From positions 1 to 64,000 of the forward strand of contig JABCZF010000026.1 of assembly GCA_013289825.1 (NCBI GenBank): a stretch of 64,000 nucleotides of DNA. The letters are read 5' to 3'. Positions within the stretch are counted from its first letter, which is position 1; every line of letters starts with the position of its first letter. Source of the stretch: Acidobacteriota bacterium (GTDB taxonomy: Bacteria; Acidobacteriota; Terriglobia; Acidiferrales; UBA7541). This document shows, piece by piece, positions 9,494 to 18,713 of the stretch. The notes under the pieces are model-generated. The model searched no databases and was not told the DNA's origin. It worked only from the letters and a program-made list of their open reading frames with translations. The position numbers were made by a program, and so were the translations under genes.

Positions 9494-10363
9494 CTAATCT
9501 TTGAAAAACTCCACCAACGTCGGCGCGTGCGCCTTCGGCTTGAGCATGTGTGTCTGCCCTTGGAGCGTGCGGCACTGCGCGTTCGGCAATACGCTCGCGA
9601 GCGACCGGTTCGCGTGGCGCACCCACGCAGGGCTATTCCCACCGTCCATGACGAGTGTGGGTATCGTGACGGACGCCCACCGGTTGACCGGCAGCGGCTT
9701 CCCTCTCTGGTTATCCCGCACGATCGCGCCGTCGTAGGGGAGCGTGTGCGCAACGGCTTTAAGCTTCGACCACATAGGTATCATCAGTGGCATCAACGCC
9801 CTGACAAAGCCAGGGACTCCGACCGACTTCAGGAAGAGCTTGACTGCATCGCTTCGCCGATCTGCCGCGACCGCCGCGCTGATCCGGTCCCAATCGCCCG
9901 CGGTTGTGGGACGGGTATCGTCCACGATGAACGGCGCTTCGTACAACGCCAGCTTCTTGATGCCACTGAGGCGATTCGCCGCTTCCAGTGCAAGAACTGC
10001 GCCGGAGGACATGCCCCAGACAAACGCCGCCCCACCCGCTTCGCTCAGGAGCGTTGCGATGTCTTCGACCTCGCGCTCCACGGCATAGGGCGCCGTATCA
10101 CCACTGCCGCCTCGACCTCGACGGTCGTAGGTGAAGACGGTGAAGTGCGGTGCGAGGAGCTCAGCCAGTTGCCCACTCTGACCCATACTTCGATAGCAGA
10201 GCGCGCCGTCGATCAGAATCACAGGCGGTCCCTTACCGATTCGATCGAATGCTATGGCCGTGCCGTCCTTCGAGAACGCTTTTCCCACAACCGCGGAAGT
10301 CGCCGCCTTCCCTATCTTGGAGGCTCTCCCTTCGGTAGCTTCTAAAACGGTCATCTTCTGCAT
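9494..10363 (-). CDS. Alpha/beta-hydrolase (cytoplasmic)
   Basis: This 289-residue alpha/beta-hydrolase fold protein carries IDGALCYRSMGQSG around the oxyanion region, the YDRRGRGGSG strand-loop, the nucleophile elbow GMSSG and a C-terminal QTHMLKP His. There is no signal peptide. ATG 10363 has a GGAGGG ribosome site six bases upstream. Similar proteins are annotated as haloperoxidase- or esterase-like; the substrate is unknown. The same-strand SRPBCC/ArsR pair lies just upstream, with a 69-base gap, so cotranscription is possible. Confidence 0.8.
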   Translation of the reverse strand: MQKMTVLEATEGRASKIGKAATSAVVGKAFSKDGTAIAFDRIGKGPPVILIDGALCYRSMGQSGQLAELLAPHFTVFTYDRRGRGGSGDTAPYAVEREVEDIATLLSEAGGAAFVWGMSSGAVLALEAANRLSGIKKLALYEAPFIVDDTRPTTAGDWDRISAAVAADRRSDAVKLFLKSVGVPGFVRALMPLMIPMWSKLKAVAHTLPYDGAIVRDNQRGKPLPVNRWASVTIPTLVMDGGNSPAWVRHANRSLASVLPNAQCRTLQGQTHMLKPKAHAPTLVEFFKD

Positions 10364-10432
10364 AGACCCTCCGATATCGTCTTTCGCTCAGTCCCTACAA
10401 AATCCGCGCCATCGTTCAACATGCCGCTCTGC

Positions 10433-10942
10433 TTACCCGATCGTGGAGAGGTAGGCCGCGAGGTTTTGCAGGGTTTGAGCCGTGCCGGCATCAATGCGCA
10501 TCTGCAGCAGAGCGTCACGATCCTTGTTCGTCGCGCACTCAATCGTCATCGTCAGCTTCGTTTTCTTGCCGTCCTCGGTGAAGACCAGCGTCCCAACGGG
10601 CTCGGGACTGGACGGAAACATCTGTACGGTGAAGACGAGTTTTTCTGGCGGGGCGATTTCTCGATAGATGCCCGTGAACGAGTGCCCCTCACGTCCATCG
10701 GGATCGCGATGGACCCAACGAAAGGCTCCGTTCGGCCGCAGGTCGATTTCGCAAACGGCGAGCGGCAGACCGCTCGGGTCCCACCAATGTGCGACGTGTT
10801 CGGCATTGGTCCAGGCCTCGAAGACAACGGCGCGCGGCGCATCGAAGATGCGCGTTATCACGATTTCGCGGTCGGTGGGAGTTGCGATTTTCACCGTTGC
10901 GATGTTCTTCGGAGATCTCTCCTTATCGCTTCGTGCGTCCAC
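10433..10942 (-). CDS. SRPBCC/AHSA1-like ligand-binding domain protein
   Basis: The 169-residue product belongs to the AHSA1/START-like SRPBCC family. Recognisable features are the TRIFDAPRAVVFEAWT opening, WWDPSGL, GREGHSFTGIYREI and the closing helix rich in Gln and Ala. It overlaps the 3' end of the ArsR-type regulator gene by 20 bases, which implies translational coupling. ArsR-SRPBCC pairs are common in bacteria; the SRPBCC member is thought to bind a hydrophobic ligand or act in detoxification. The ligand is unknown. Confidence 0.82.
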   Translation of the reverse strand: MDARSDKERSPKNIATVKIATPTDREIVITRIFDAPRAVVFEAWTNAEHVAHWWDPSGLPLAVCEIDLRPNGAFRWVHRDPDGREGHSFTGIYREIAPPEKLVFTVQMFPSSPEPVGTLVFTEDGKKTKLTMTIECATNKDRDALLQMRIDAGTAQTLQNLAAYLSTIG

Positions 10943-11282
10943 GTGCTTTCTCCTTCTTTTGCATCTCTTTCAAGTAGTCGTCCAAGCTGGCAAACTTCTG
11001 CTCCCAGAAGCGGCGAAAGGGTTCAAGCCACTCGGCGATATCCTTGAGCGGGACGGCCACGAGCGTGCGGGGACGCCGCTGTGCATCGCGCGTGCACATA
11101 ACGAGGCCCGCTCGTTCGAGTACATTGAGGTGCTTAGAGATAGTCGGCTGACTTAGGACAAACGGTTTCATAAGCTCCGCAACATCCGCGTCTCCCAACG
11201 CGAGACGGACGAGAATCGCGCGTCTCGTGGAATCTGCCAGCGCGGCGAAGGTCAGGCTCAGACGGTCGGCAGGCGTGTTCAT
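10923..11282 (-). CDS. ArsR-family winged-helix transcriptional regulator
   Basis: This regulator of about 119 residues has a single HTH_5-type domain: LALGDADVAELMKPF, then the recognition helix SQPTISKHLNVLERAGLV. It lacks the metal-binding Cys motif of ArsR/SmtB sensors. It fits the group paired with SRPBCC proteins and likely represses this operon. The start is taken at ATG 11282 (MNTPADRL); an in-frame ATG at 11288 is equally possible. Confidence 0.83.
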   Translation of the reverse strand: MNTPADRLSLTFAALADSTRRAILVRLALGDADVAELMKPFVLSQPTISKHLNVLERAGLVMCTRDAQRRPRTLVAVPLKDIAEWLEPFRRFWEQKFASLDDYLKEMQKKEKARGRTKR

Positions 11283-11599
11283 CTCCATGTGGCTATATTG
11301 CCAGATGGCGATGTAAGCGTCAAGGCCAGAGTGCACTGAATCCGTGAGCAACTTTAATATTTTCCGCCTGCTCGCCTAGCGTCTATGGATGGTTCCGGTC
11401 GTATCACGTAGCAAGCCGGAAGTAATCCCGACAGACCCGCTGCGCGTATTACCCCCGGTTAAGCCATCTATTTGGAATCTCGCTTGGCCTCCCCACAAGT
11501 CCTTTCTTTTGCCGAGACCTGAAACCACAGCGATCCCCCTGACAGACACTGCTAACCAATGGACATTGGCATAGTCTAACTATGTCAAGAGGTGATGAT
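11283..11599. other. Divergent regulatory region between arsR-like and padR genes
   Basis: This region of about 317 bases contains the promoters for the minus-strand ArsR operon and the plus-strand PadR/ADOP module. A CATAGT/ACTATG inverted repeat at 11570-11584 is listed separately. A short frame at 11389-11574 has no coding support. Confidence 0.45.
11570..11584 (+). promoter_or_regulatory. Inverted repeat at the padR start (putative PadR operator)
   Basis: CATAGT-CTA-ACTATG is a perfect 6-3-6 inverted repeat. It overlaps the first in-frame ATG (11582) and precedes the AGAGGTGATGA ribosome site of the likely TTG start. The position suits autorepression. I could not place a convincing -35/-10 pair here. 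Confidence 0.45.
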
Positions 11600-11929
11600 T
11601 TGCAACGAGACGAGATTCCTCCAGGAACACTCTATCTGTTGATTTTGAAAACCCTCGCGCGATCCGGCGAGATGCACGGATATGAGATCGCCAATTCGAT
11701 TCAGAGGACGTCGGACGACGTCCTCCAAGTTGAAGAGGGCTCTCTCTACCCTGCGTTACAACGGATGCTCATCAAAGGCTGGGTGACTGCGAAGTGGGGT
11801 ACAACGGCTGGCAACCGCCGCGCTCGCTACTATCAGTTGACTCCGGCGGGACGCAAACAGCTCACTCTCGCGATGACTCAGTTCGAACGCGTCATCGGGG
11901 CGATCACGCGTGTGATTGCAGCGGTCTGA
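11600..11929 (+). CDS. PadR-family regulator paired with ADOP permease
   Basis: This PadR regulator of about 109 residues has the winged helix [47 protein letters not shown] and [14 protein letters not shown]. Its dimerisation tail is short, as in the acidobacterial PadR family. TTG 11600 is preferred because AAGAGGTGATGA precedes it at good spacing; ATG 11582 lies inside a palindrome and has no ribosome site. The permease gene starts 13 bases after the stop, so the two form an operon. Autorepression, with relief by a permease-related ligand, is inferred. Confidence 0.85.
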   Translation: MQRDEIPPGTLYLLILKTLARSGEMHGYEIANSIQRTSDDVLQVEEGSLYPALQRMLIKGWVTAKWGTTAGNRRARYYQLTPAGRKQLTLAMTQFERVIGAITRVIAAV

Positions 11930-11942
11930 AAGGAGCTCCTTT

Positions 11943-14567
11943 ATGAACTGGCTGCGTGAACTCGGAAGACGGATCTGGATGCTCGCGCGTCGGCGTCAAT
12001 TTGACGCCGACCTCGAAGAGGAGATGCGCCTGCATCTCGAAACGCGCCAGCAGGAACATTTGCAGTGGGGCATGCAGGAAGATGATGCTCGGGCCGCGGC
12101 CCGACGTCGGTTTGGCAGCGTAACAGCGTTGAGGGAGATGAGCCACATGGCGTGGGGCTGGGAATGGTTCGAGCACTTCGCCCAGGATATTCACTACAGC
12201 CTGCGCATGCTGCGCAAGTCTCCTGGCTTTGCCGCCGTTGCCGGGCTGACGCTGGCGCTCGGAATTGGCGCGAACACCGCTATATTCAGCGTGATTGACA
12301 GCGTGCTTCTCAGTCCACTCCCTTACCCGGATCCACAGCAGCTCGTGGCGATGAAGCAGAACGATTCGCTGCAAAACGTGATCGATATCCAAAGACAGAC
12401 ACGCACGCTTTCTCAGGGGGGCGGCGTCAACATCGAGTCCATGGACTACACCGGCGGAACTCAACCTATACAGATTCTCGCGGCGTACGTCGATGCCGGG
12501 CTGCTTGAAACGTTCAGGGTTCCGCCGATGCTGGGCCGCATCATTTCGCCGGATGAAGACGTAAAGGGCGGACCCCGAAACATCGTGGCGAGTTATCATT
12601 TTTGGCAAGACTTTCTGAACAGCGACCCCCACGCCTTGGGAAAGACCATCCCGCTGAGTGGAAGCGACTACACCGTGATTGGCGTAATGCCGGCGGGCTT
12701 TGCATTGCCGAGGGAGCATGCGGATGTGTTCGTTTCGCTCTGGGTGGCTTATCCGGAGGCTGCTCCTTACCGCGGCGTGCATTTCATGAGGACCTATTGG
12801 CGGCTGAAGCCAGGCGTAACGCTCTCGCAGGCACAGGCGGACCTATCCACGATCGACCGCCGACTGGCAGAGGAGTATCCAGACAACGAGAGAGATCGGG
12901 AGACGCTGGTCGTCCCCTTGCAGCAATGGTTGACCGGCGACGTTCGACCGGCGTTGCTGGTTCTTTTCGGAGCCGTGGGATTGGTGCTGCTGATTGCCTG
13001 CGCGAATTTCGCGGGGCTGCTGATGGCCCGTGCGATCGCGCGCCAGCAGGAGTTTGTGATTCGTGCTTCGCTTGGCGCGGGAAGGAGCCGGCTGATTCGT
13101 CAGGCGCTGACCGAGAGCGGGTTTTTGGCGATCATCGGCGGCGCTGCCGGCCTGCTGCTAGCGAAATGGGGCACGGGCTTTCTGGTTTCGCTCAAACCAG
13201 CGGAGCTGGAACGTTTCACGGGGATTCACATGGACGCGCACGTGTTCTTGTTTGTCTTCGGTATCTCACTGCTGACGGGTGCCGTCTTCGGACTCATACC
13301 CGCTTGGTCGGCGGCGCGCGCGGACGTCGCGGAATCGCTCAAAGAAGGTGCGCGAGGTTCAACGGCAAGTCCCTTCAGTCAAGTGTTGCGGCAATTGTTG
13401 GTCACCGCGGAATTCGCCCTCGCGCTTATTCTCCTCGTTGGGGCCGGCCTATTGATGAAAGGGTTCTCACGGCTCCGCTCCGTGAATCCCGGGTTTAATC
13501 AAACAAACGTGACGACCATGCATCTGCAATTGCCGGCAACACGCTACGCGGAGATTCCACCCCAGACGGGGTTCCGCCGCCAGGTGTTGGCACGCCTAAA
13601 TTCGCTGCCGGGCGTCGACGCCGCGATGGTGACAGACATTCCGCTTGGCGGAAATTACCTGAGCCACAGTTTCGTCATCGATGGGCGTCCCCCGGTACCT
13701 GTGGGCGCCGAACCCGAAACGCAGACTCTCTCGGTGATGGGCGACTACTTCCGTGTGATGCAGATCCCGATTCGCGCGGGGCGCAGCTTCACGTCGATGG
13801 ACCACGAAGGACAACCGCTAGTGGCGGTCGTAAACGAGGAAATGGTAAGGAAGTTTTTCCAGCACGAAAACCCCCTCGGTGCGCGTATCGATTGGTCGCG
13901 AAGAGCAGGACCGCATCAGTGGATGACCATCATAGGAGTCGCCCAGGACGTGAAGCATTCCGGACTCAATCAGCCGGTCGATCCCGCCGTATACGCTCCC
14001 TTTCCGCAATCCGACGAGGCCTGGAGACGGTGGATGACGCTAGCCATCAGAACACCTGGCGCGTCCGCTAAGTTCATCGAAGAGGTGAAAAAGCAGGTTT
14101 GGAGCGTGGACAGCCAGATTCCTGTGAGTGAAGTCCACACCATGGAAGACCTGATGGGTGTTTCGCTGGCGCAGCAACGGTTTAACATGTTGCTTCTCGG
14201 GCTGTTCGCCGCGCTCGCGCTGATTCTCGCTGCCGTGGGAATTTACGGGATGATGGCTTATCGCGTCGGCCAGCGCATGCACGAGATCGGCATCCACATC
14301 GCCCTTGGAGCCCAACGGCGCGACGTGCTGCGGCTTGTGCTGGGTGACGGAGCGAAGCTCGCATTCTTTGGCATCGCCATCGGGATCGCCGGCGCAATTG
14401 TCCTTTCGCGGGTGATGAAAAGCCTATTGTTTGAAGTCAAGCCCACGGATCCGGTGACATTTTCACTGGTGACGATCCTGCTAGCCATCGTGGCGCTGGC
14501 TGCATGCTATATCCCGGCGCGTCGCGCCATGCGCCTCGATCCCATGGTCGCCCTGCGGTACGAATAG
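11943..14567 (+). CDS. ADOP-type orphan ABC permease with N-terminal prefix domain
   Basis: This 874-residue permease begins with a cytoplasmic helical prefix. Residues 1-75 include [19 protein letters not shown] and [11 protein letters not shown]. The first transmembrane helix follows near 90-115 ([18 protein letters not shown]), with two MacB_PCD/FtsX units ending in [11 protein letters not shown]. The FtsX signatures [14 protein letters not shown] and [15 protein letters not shown] mark the two permease blocks. No ATPase is encoded nearby. AAGGAG lies eight bases before ATG 11943. It is cotranscribed with the PadR gene immediately upstream. Family knowledge: these duplicated orphan permeases are expanded in Acidobacteria and have no assigned substrate. 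Confidence 0.9.
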   Translation: MNWLRELGRRIWMLARRRQFDADLEEEMRLHLETRQQEHLQWGMQEDDARAAARRRFGSVTALREMSHMAWGWEWFEHFAQDIHYSLRMLRKSPGFAAVAGLTLALGIGANTAIFSVIDSVLLSPLPYPDPQQLVAMKQNDSLQNVIDIQRQTRTLSQGGGVNIESMDYTGGTQPIQILAAYVDAGLLETFRVPPMLGRIISPDEDVKGGPRNIVASYHFWQDFLNSDPHALGKTIPLSGSDYTVIGVMPAGFALPREHADVFVSLWVAYPEAAPYRGVHFMRTYWRLKPGVTLSQAQADLSTIDRRLAEEYPDNERDRETLVVPLQQWLTGDVRPALLVLFGAVGLVLLIACANFAGLLMARAIARQQEFVIRASLGAGRSRLIRQALTESGFLAIIGGAAGLLLAKWGTGFLVSLKPAELERFTGIHMDAHVFLFVFGISLLTGAVFGLIPAWSAARADVAESLKEGARGSTASPFSQVLRQLLVTAEFALALILLVGAGLLMKGFSRLRSVNPGFNQTNVTTMHLQLPATRYAEIPPQTGFRRQVLARLNSLPGVDAAMVTDIPLGGNYLSHSFVIDGRPPVPVGAEPETQTLSVMGDYFRVMQIPIRAGRSFTSMDHEGQPLVAVVNEEMVRKFFQHENPLGARIDWSRRAGPHQWMTIIGVAQDVKHSGLNQPVDPAVYAPFPQSDEAWRRWMTLAIRTPGASAKFIEEVKKQVWSVDSQIPVSEVHTMEDLMGVSLAQQRFNMLLLGLFAALALILAAVGIYGMMAYRVGQRMHEIGIHIALGAQRRDVLRLVLGDGAKLAFFGIAIGIAGAIVLSRVMKSLLFEVKPTDPVTFSLVTILLAIVALAACYIPARRAMRLDPMVALRYE

Positions 14568-14749
14568 CTGCCTGACAGCGCGCCAGCAAACTGCAGTGCG
14601 TGTAAGGGAGCGAAAAACACGGGAGCAAGGTGAAGGCCCTCCCACAACCGGGGCAGCGACCGCGACGGATACCAATGCAGTCGACAATCCAGACGGAAGG
14701 CCATCGTTCTCCGCTATTTGGGAAGCTACAGCGCCGCCCCGGTTAAACT

Positions 14750-15478
14750 TTGTCAAAGCAATGGTACAGTTGCACGGTGCGGACCCTCATTGCCACGCTG
14801 GCAGCCTGGTTCTTTTCGCAAATAGCGATCGCCCCCAAAACAATCTCCCTCCCGACCGAGGATGGCGGAGTCGTTTTCGCCGATGTCTACGGAACGGGTG
14901 ACCGAGGTATCGTGCTTGCCCACGGAGGCCCTTTCAACAAAGAGAGTTGGGCCAAGCAGGCTCAAACACTGGCGGCGGCAGGATTTCACGTGTTGGCGCT
15001 GGACTTTCGAGGCTACGGTAAGTCTCGTGGTCCGGGCCAGTCCGACCCGATGAATGCGCCGCTCCACTTGGACGTATTGGCGACAGTTCGCTATCTCCGC
15101 GAGAATGGCGCGAAGCGCGTCTCAGTGGTAGGCGCCAGCATGGGCGGAGGGGCCGCGGGCGATGCATCCATCGCTTCGCAGCCAGGAGAGATTGATCGCT
15201 TGGTATTGCTCGGCGCAGCCCCGAATGGCCCAGCCGAGAAGCTCAAATCGTCCACTCTGTACATCGTGGCACGCGACGACGTAGACTCGGATGGACCGCG
15301 TCTTCCGCAGATTCGGAAACAGTACGAGAAATCTCCCCAGCCGAAGGAGCTGATTGTTCTAGATGGTTCCGCTCATGCTCAGTTTCTGTTCCAAACGGAT
15401 CAAGGTGAGCGCGTAATGCGCGAGATCCTGCGCTTTCTCTCCGCGAAGACAACCACGCCCTATTGTCTGACCGGCTAG
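14750..15478 (+). CDS. Alpha/beta-hydrolase, probably exported
   Basis: The product has about 242 residues and an alpha/beta-hydrolase fold: HGGPFNKESW (oxyanion region), LDFRGYGKS, the nucleophile elbow GASMGG and DGSAHAQFLF with the catalytic His. The N-terminus VRTLIATLAAWFFSQIAIA resembles a signal peptide. The start is TTG 14750, or more likely GTG 14777 immediately before the signal-like segment. It lies 182 bases downstream of the second ADOP permease on the same strand. The substrate is not predictable. Confidence 0.78.
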   Translation: MSKQWYSCTVRTLIATLAAWFFSQIAIAPKTISLPTEDGGVVFADVYGTGDRGIVLAHGGPFNKESWAKQAQTLAAAGFHVLALDFRGYGKSRGPGQSDPMNAPLHLDVLATVRYLRENGAKRVSVVGASMGGGAAGDASIASQPGEIDRLVLLGAAPNGPAEKLKSSTLYIVARDDVDSDGPRLPQIRKQYEKSPQPKELIVLDGSAHAQFLFQTDQGERVMREILRFLSAKTTTPYCLTG

Positions 15479-15642
15479 CAGGGTTGGCCCTTGATCTCCT
15501 CGAAGCCCGTTTCTGGATAGCTTCCGGGTTGTACAGAATCAACCGTTAGGCTGCACACTTGTGAACGGAGACTACGCTAGTGTATGTGGCGCTTCTTTGT
15601 AGTCTTCGACGTTTCGCGAGAACCCAGTCGCCGTTCTTCCCC

Positions 15643-15690
15643 TTGTCAAACTAGGAGAGCATGCGTTAGACTCCTAGCTAGACTAGGAGG
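15643..15690 (+). promoter_or_regulatory. Promoter with three CTAGGAG half-sites (putative PadR operator)
   Basis: A possible -35 TTGTCA (15643-15648) and -10 TTAGAC (15666-15671) are 17 bases apart. Half-sites CTAGGAG (15651-15657), CTCCTAG (15671-15677) and CTAGGAG (15683-15689) give two inverted pairs. The third half-site contains the AGGAGG ribosome site of the GTG start at 15701. A bound repressor could block both transcription and translation. Confidence 0.5.
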
Positions 15691-15700
15691 CCAATACACT

Positions 15701-16042
15701 GTGGGCAAAACCGCGGAACTACTCCCGGGCACACTCGATATGCTGATTCTCAAAGCGGTGTCCTTGAAACCGCTGCATGGGTACGGTGTGTTGCTACGCA
15801 TCCGGCAGATCTCAAAGGAGGCGCTTGAGATTCCACAAGGATCCTTATATCCGGCCCTCTACCGATTGGAGCACCACGATCTCATCGCCGCCGAATGGGG
15901 TCAGAGCGAGAACAACCGCCGGGCGAAGTACTACACCTTAACAGCCGCGGGGCGTCGTCGCCTACGCGACGAAACGGCCGGCTGGAACCGGCTAGCGACT
16001 GCCATTGCCGCGGCCTTAAACACGACATCGGAGGAGGTGTGA
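15701..16042 (+). CDS. PadR-family regulator paired with ADOP permease
   Basis: This 113-residue PadR regulator has the helix LLPGTLDMLILKAVSLKPLH, GYGVLLRIRQIS, PQGSLYPALYRLEHHDLI and NNRRAKYYTLTAAGRRR. GTG 15701 is chosen because AGGAGG sits 10 bases upstream and the product then starts at VGKTAELLPG, the family's usual beginning. A longer frame from 15584 would run through the promoter/operator. The permease ATG follows the stop codon after one base, so translation is probably coupled. Confidence 0.87.
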   Translation: MGKTAELLPGTLDMLILKAVSLKPLHGYGVLLRIRQISKEALEIPQGSLYPALYRLEHHDLIAAEWGQSENNRRAKYYTLTAAGRRRLRDETAGWNRLATAIAAALNTTSEEV

Positions 16043-16043
16043 C

Positions 16044-18713
16044 ATGTTTAAGCGCATTCGTTCCCTGTTTCGTGTGCTCACTCGGCGGCGTGATTTCGAA
16101 GACGGAATGTCCGAGGAGCTGCGCTTCCACATTGAGCAATACTCCGACGACCTGGTGCGCTCCGGCATGTCACGGGGAAAAGCGGCCCGCCTGATACGGA
16201 TGGAGCTCGGCAGCCTTACCAATATCAAAGGGGATTGCCGCGAGGCATTTGGCGTTCACCTGGTTGATGAGCTTCGCAGGGAGCTGCGCTACGCCGCCCG
16301 ATTACTGCGGAAGACGCCCGGATTCACAGCTACTGCTCTTGTGACGCTCGCCGTCTGTTTCGGCGCCAATCTGACGATTTTTGCCGCGATCGACTCGGTG
16401 CTGCTCCGTCCGCTGCCATTTCCCGAACCCAGCCGGCTCGTGACCGTTTTCAATACTTATCCGAAAGCTGGCGTCGAGCGCGACGGCTCGTCGCTGACCA
16501 ACTACTACGAACGCCGCGGTCATATTCCTGCCTTCACCTCGATCGCGATCTATCGCTATGGCACTGCGATTATCGGTGAGCCCGGTTCGACGGAACGCGA
16601 ACAGGTCATGCGAGTATCTCCAGATTTTTTCTCCACACTTGGGCTCGGACCTGTGATGGGCCGCACTTTCAGCGAAGAGGAAACCTCTTATCAAACCGAC
16701 AACGTTGCTATTCTCTCCGACACATTTTGGCGGCAACGCTACAACGCCGATCCCAACGTGATCGGAAGGCAGATCCGTGTGGACGGTCTTCCCCGAATCA
16801 TCATCGGCGTCTTGCCTCCCGGCTTCCGCTTTCTCTCCTCCGAAGCGCGGTTGTACTTCCCCCTGGCATCGCGCCCCGAAGATCGCACGTCCTTGCAGCG
16901 GCATTCCGGGGGAAATGTCATCCAAATGATTGCCCGGCTTAAACCGGACGCCACTCTTGCGCAAGCCCAGTCTCAGATCGACGCGCAGAACGCTACATTG
17001 GAAGTAGACGACCCCCAGGCCAAAATGATTGCCGATGCCGGCTTTCGTTCCCTGGCGGTGCCATTGCATGCCGACCATGTCGCGGCAATCCGCCCCACGC
17101 TACTGTTGCTGGAAACAGGCGTACTCGTCCTTCTCTTGATTGGCGCCGTCAACCTTGTGAACCTCCTTCTCATCCGCGCCGGTGGTCGAGTCAAGGAACT
17201 CGCCGTGCGGCAGGCGCTCGGTGCAAGCCGGGGATACGTCGTGAGCGAAACGCTAGTCGAGACCACCTTGCTGACGCTGGTCGGAGGCTTACTCGGGCTC
17301 GCCGTCGGGGCTGGCGGAATCCGCCTCCTGGCCGTACTGGGTTACGATCGTCTACCGTTGGGGAGTCGCATCGCTTTCGATACGCGATTGGCATTGGTCG
17401 CCCTGGTCGCAGCCATCATCATGGGCGTCGTGCTCGCCGCGCCAATCGCGTGGTTCAATCTGCGACGCCACATGGGTAACGCGCTGCAATCAGAGAGTCG
17501 GGGTGGAACGAGCGGGCGCAGTGCTCAAATCCTGCGTCATTGCTTCATTGTCTCGCAGATTGCCTTGGCATTCGTGCTGTTGGCTGGAGCCGGTTTGCTC
17601 GGGCTCAGTCTCCAGCGCGTCATGGCCGTTTCTCCCGGCTTTCAATCCGACCATGTCCTCACCGGGCAAATCTCCCTTCCGTGGAAAAGCTACCCGGATG
17701 GGGCGGCCCGCCTGGCGTTTGTTGAAAACCTGATGGACAAAATCGGCCACCTGCCGGGAGTGTTATCCGCAGGCGTGGTCAACAATGTGCCTTTCAGTGG
17801 CCGCAGCGGCAAAAGCGCCGCCACCGTAAAAGGGCACATTCTCCGCGTCGGCGAATCAGCGCGAGGGCACTACTCCTACGGTGTCGGCGGTGACTACTTT
17901 CGCGCCATGGGCTTCTCTTTGCGGCTAGGGCGATTCCTCACGGCCGCCGATTCACATGGCCCCGAGCGAGTCTGCGTTGTGGATGAAGATTTCGCGCGAT
18001 ACTACTGGCCGAAAACCAGCGCTATTGGCCAACGTTTGTGGGAAGGCTCCGAACAGGGAAAGGATACCGAAGCATTCACGATCGTCGGCGTTGTCGGCGA
18101 GGTGAAACAGTCTGGGCTCACCGAAGACCAAGCCCAGGGCGCGATCTACTATCCTTATGTCTTCCATACCGACAACAGCATCTTCGTGGTTGTCCGCGCG
18201 AGCACCCCGCCGGAATCGCTCGCGTTGACGCTGCAAAAGGTGGTTCGGCAAGTAGACGTCGAAGTACCTGTCAACGACCTTCGGTCGATGGAAACTCGCA
18301 TTGCCGATAGTCTTATCGCCCGTCGCTCACCGGCAATGCTGGCTGGCCTCTTCTCAGGAATAGCTCTGCTGCTTACCGCCATCGGAACCTATGGCGTGTT
18401 GAGTTACGCCGTGGCACAGCGCCGCCGCGAGATCGGTGTGCGCATGGCCTTGGGGGCCCAGCCGAGGCAGATCCGCATCCAGTTTTTTTCTCTCTCCTTA
18501 CGCCTGCTCGCCGCAGGAACGCTATTGGGCTTGATCGGAGCATGGCAGGCAGGCCGAGCCATGCGGACGGTGCTCTACCACGTACCAGCACTTAATCTGG
18601 CAATCCTCGCCGGTGCCACGTGCGTGACGGCTGTGGTGTGTCTGGCCGCCTGCCTGCTGCCATCTCAACGCGCCGCGCGGATATCCCCGATGGAGACTCT
18701 CACCGAGGAGTAG
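16044..18713 (+). CDS. ADOP-type orphan ABC permease with N-terminal prefix domain
   Basis: This 889-residue member has the same plan as its neighbours. A charged cytoplasmic prefix (residues 1-78, with FEDGMSEELRFHIEQY and GKAARLIRMELGS) is followed by a first helix at about 92-118 (ALVTLAVCFGANLTIFAAID). Two MacB_PCD/FtsX units follow, marked by VKELAVRQALGASR and RREIGVRMALGAQPR, and the protein ends in RISPMETLTEE. The usual GIGAN motif is FGANL here, and it is the most divergent of the four copies. GGAGGTG precedes ATG 16044. No ATPase is nearby; it is translationally coupled to the PadR gene. Confidence 0.9.
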   Translation: MFKRIRSLFRVLTRRRDFEDGMSEELRFHIEQYSDDLVRSGMSRGKAARLIRMELGSLTNIKGDCREAFGVHLVDELRRELRYAARLLRKTPGFTATALVTLAVCFGANLTIFAAIDSVLLRPLPFPEPSRLVTVFNTYPKAGVERDGSSLTNYYERRGHIPAFTSIAIYRYGTAIIGEPGSTEREQVMRVSPDFFSTLGLGPVMGRTFSEEETSYQTDNVAILSDTFWRQRYNADPNVIGRQIRVDGLPRIIIGVLPPGFRFLSSEARLYFPLASRPEDRTSLQRHSGGNVIQMIARLKPDATLAQAQSQIDAQNATLEVDDPQAKMIADAGFRSLAVPLHADHVAAIRPTLLLLETGVLVLLLIGAVNLVNLLLIRAGGRVKELAVRQALGASRGYVVSETLVETTLLTLVGGLLGLAVGAGGIRLLAVLGYDRLPLGSRIAFDTRLALVALVAAIIMGVVLAAPIAWFNLRRHMGNALQSESRGGTSGRSAQILRHCFIVSQIALAFVLLAGAGLLGLSLQRVMAVSPGFQSDHVLTGQISLPWKSYPDGAARLAFVENLMDKIGHLPGVLSAGVVNNVPFSGRSGKSAATVKGHILRVGESARGHYSYGVGGDYFRAMGFSLRLGRFLTAADSHGPERVCVVDEDFARYYWPKTSAIGQRLWEGSEQGKDTEAFTIVGVVGEVKQSGLTEDQAQGAIYYPYVFHTDNSIFVVVRASTPPESLALTLQKVVRQVDVEVPVNDLRSMETRIADSLIARRSPAMLAGLFSGIALLLTAIGTYGVLSYAVAQRRREIGVRMALGAQPRQIRIQFFSLSLRLLAAGTLLGLIGAWQAGRAMRTVLYHVPALNLAILAGATCVTAVVCLAACLLPSQRAARISPMETLTEE

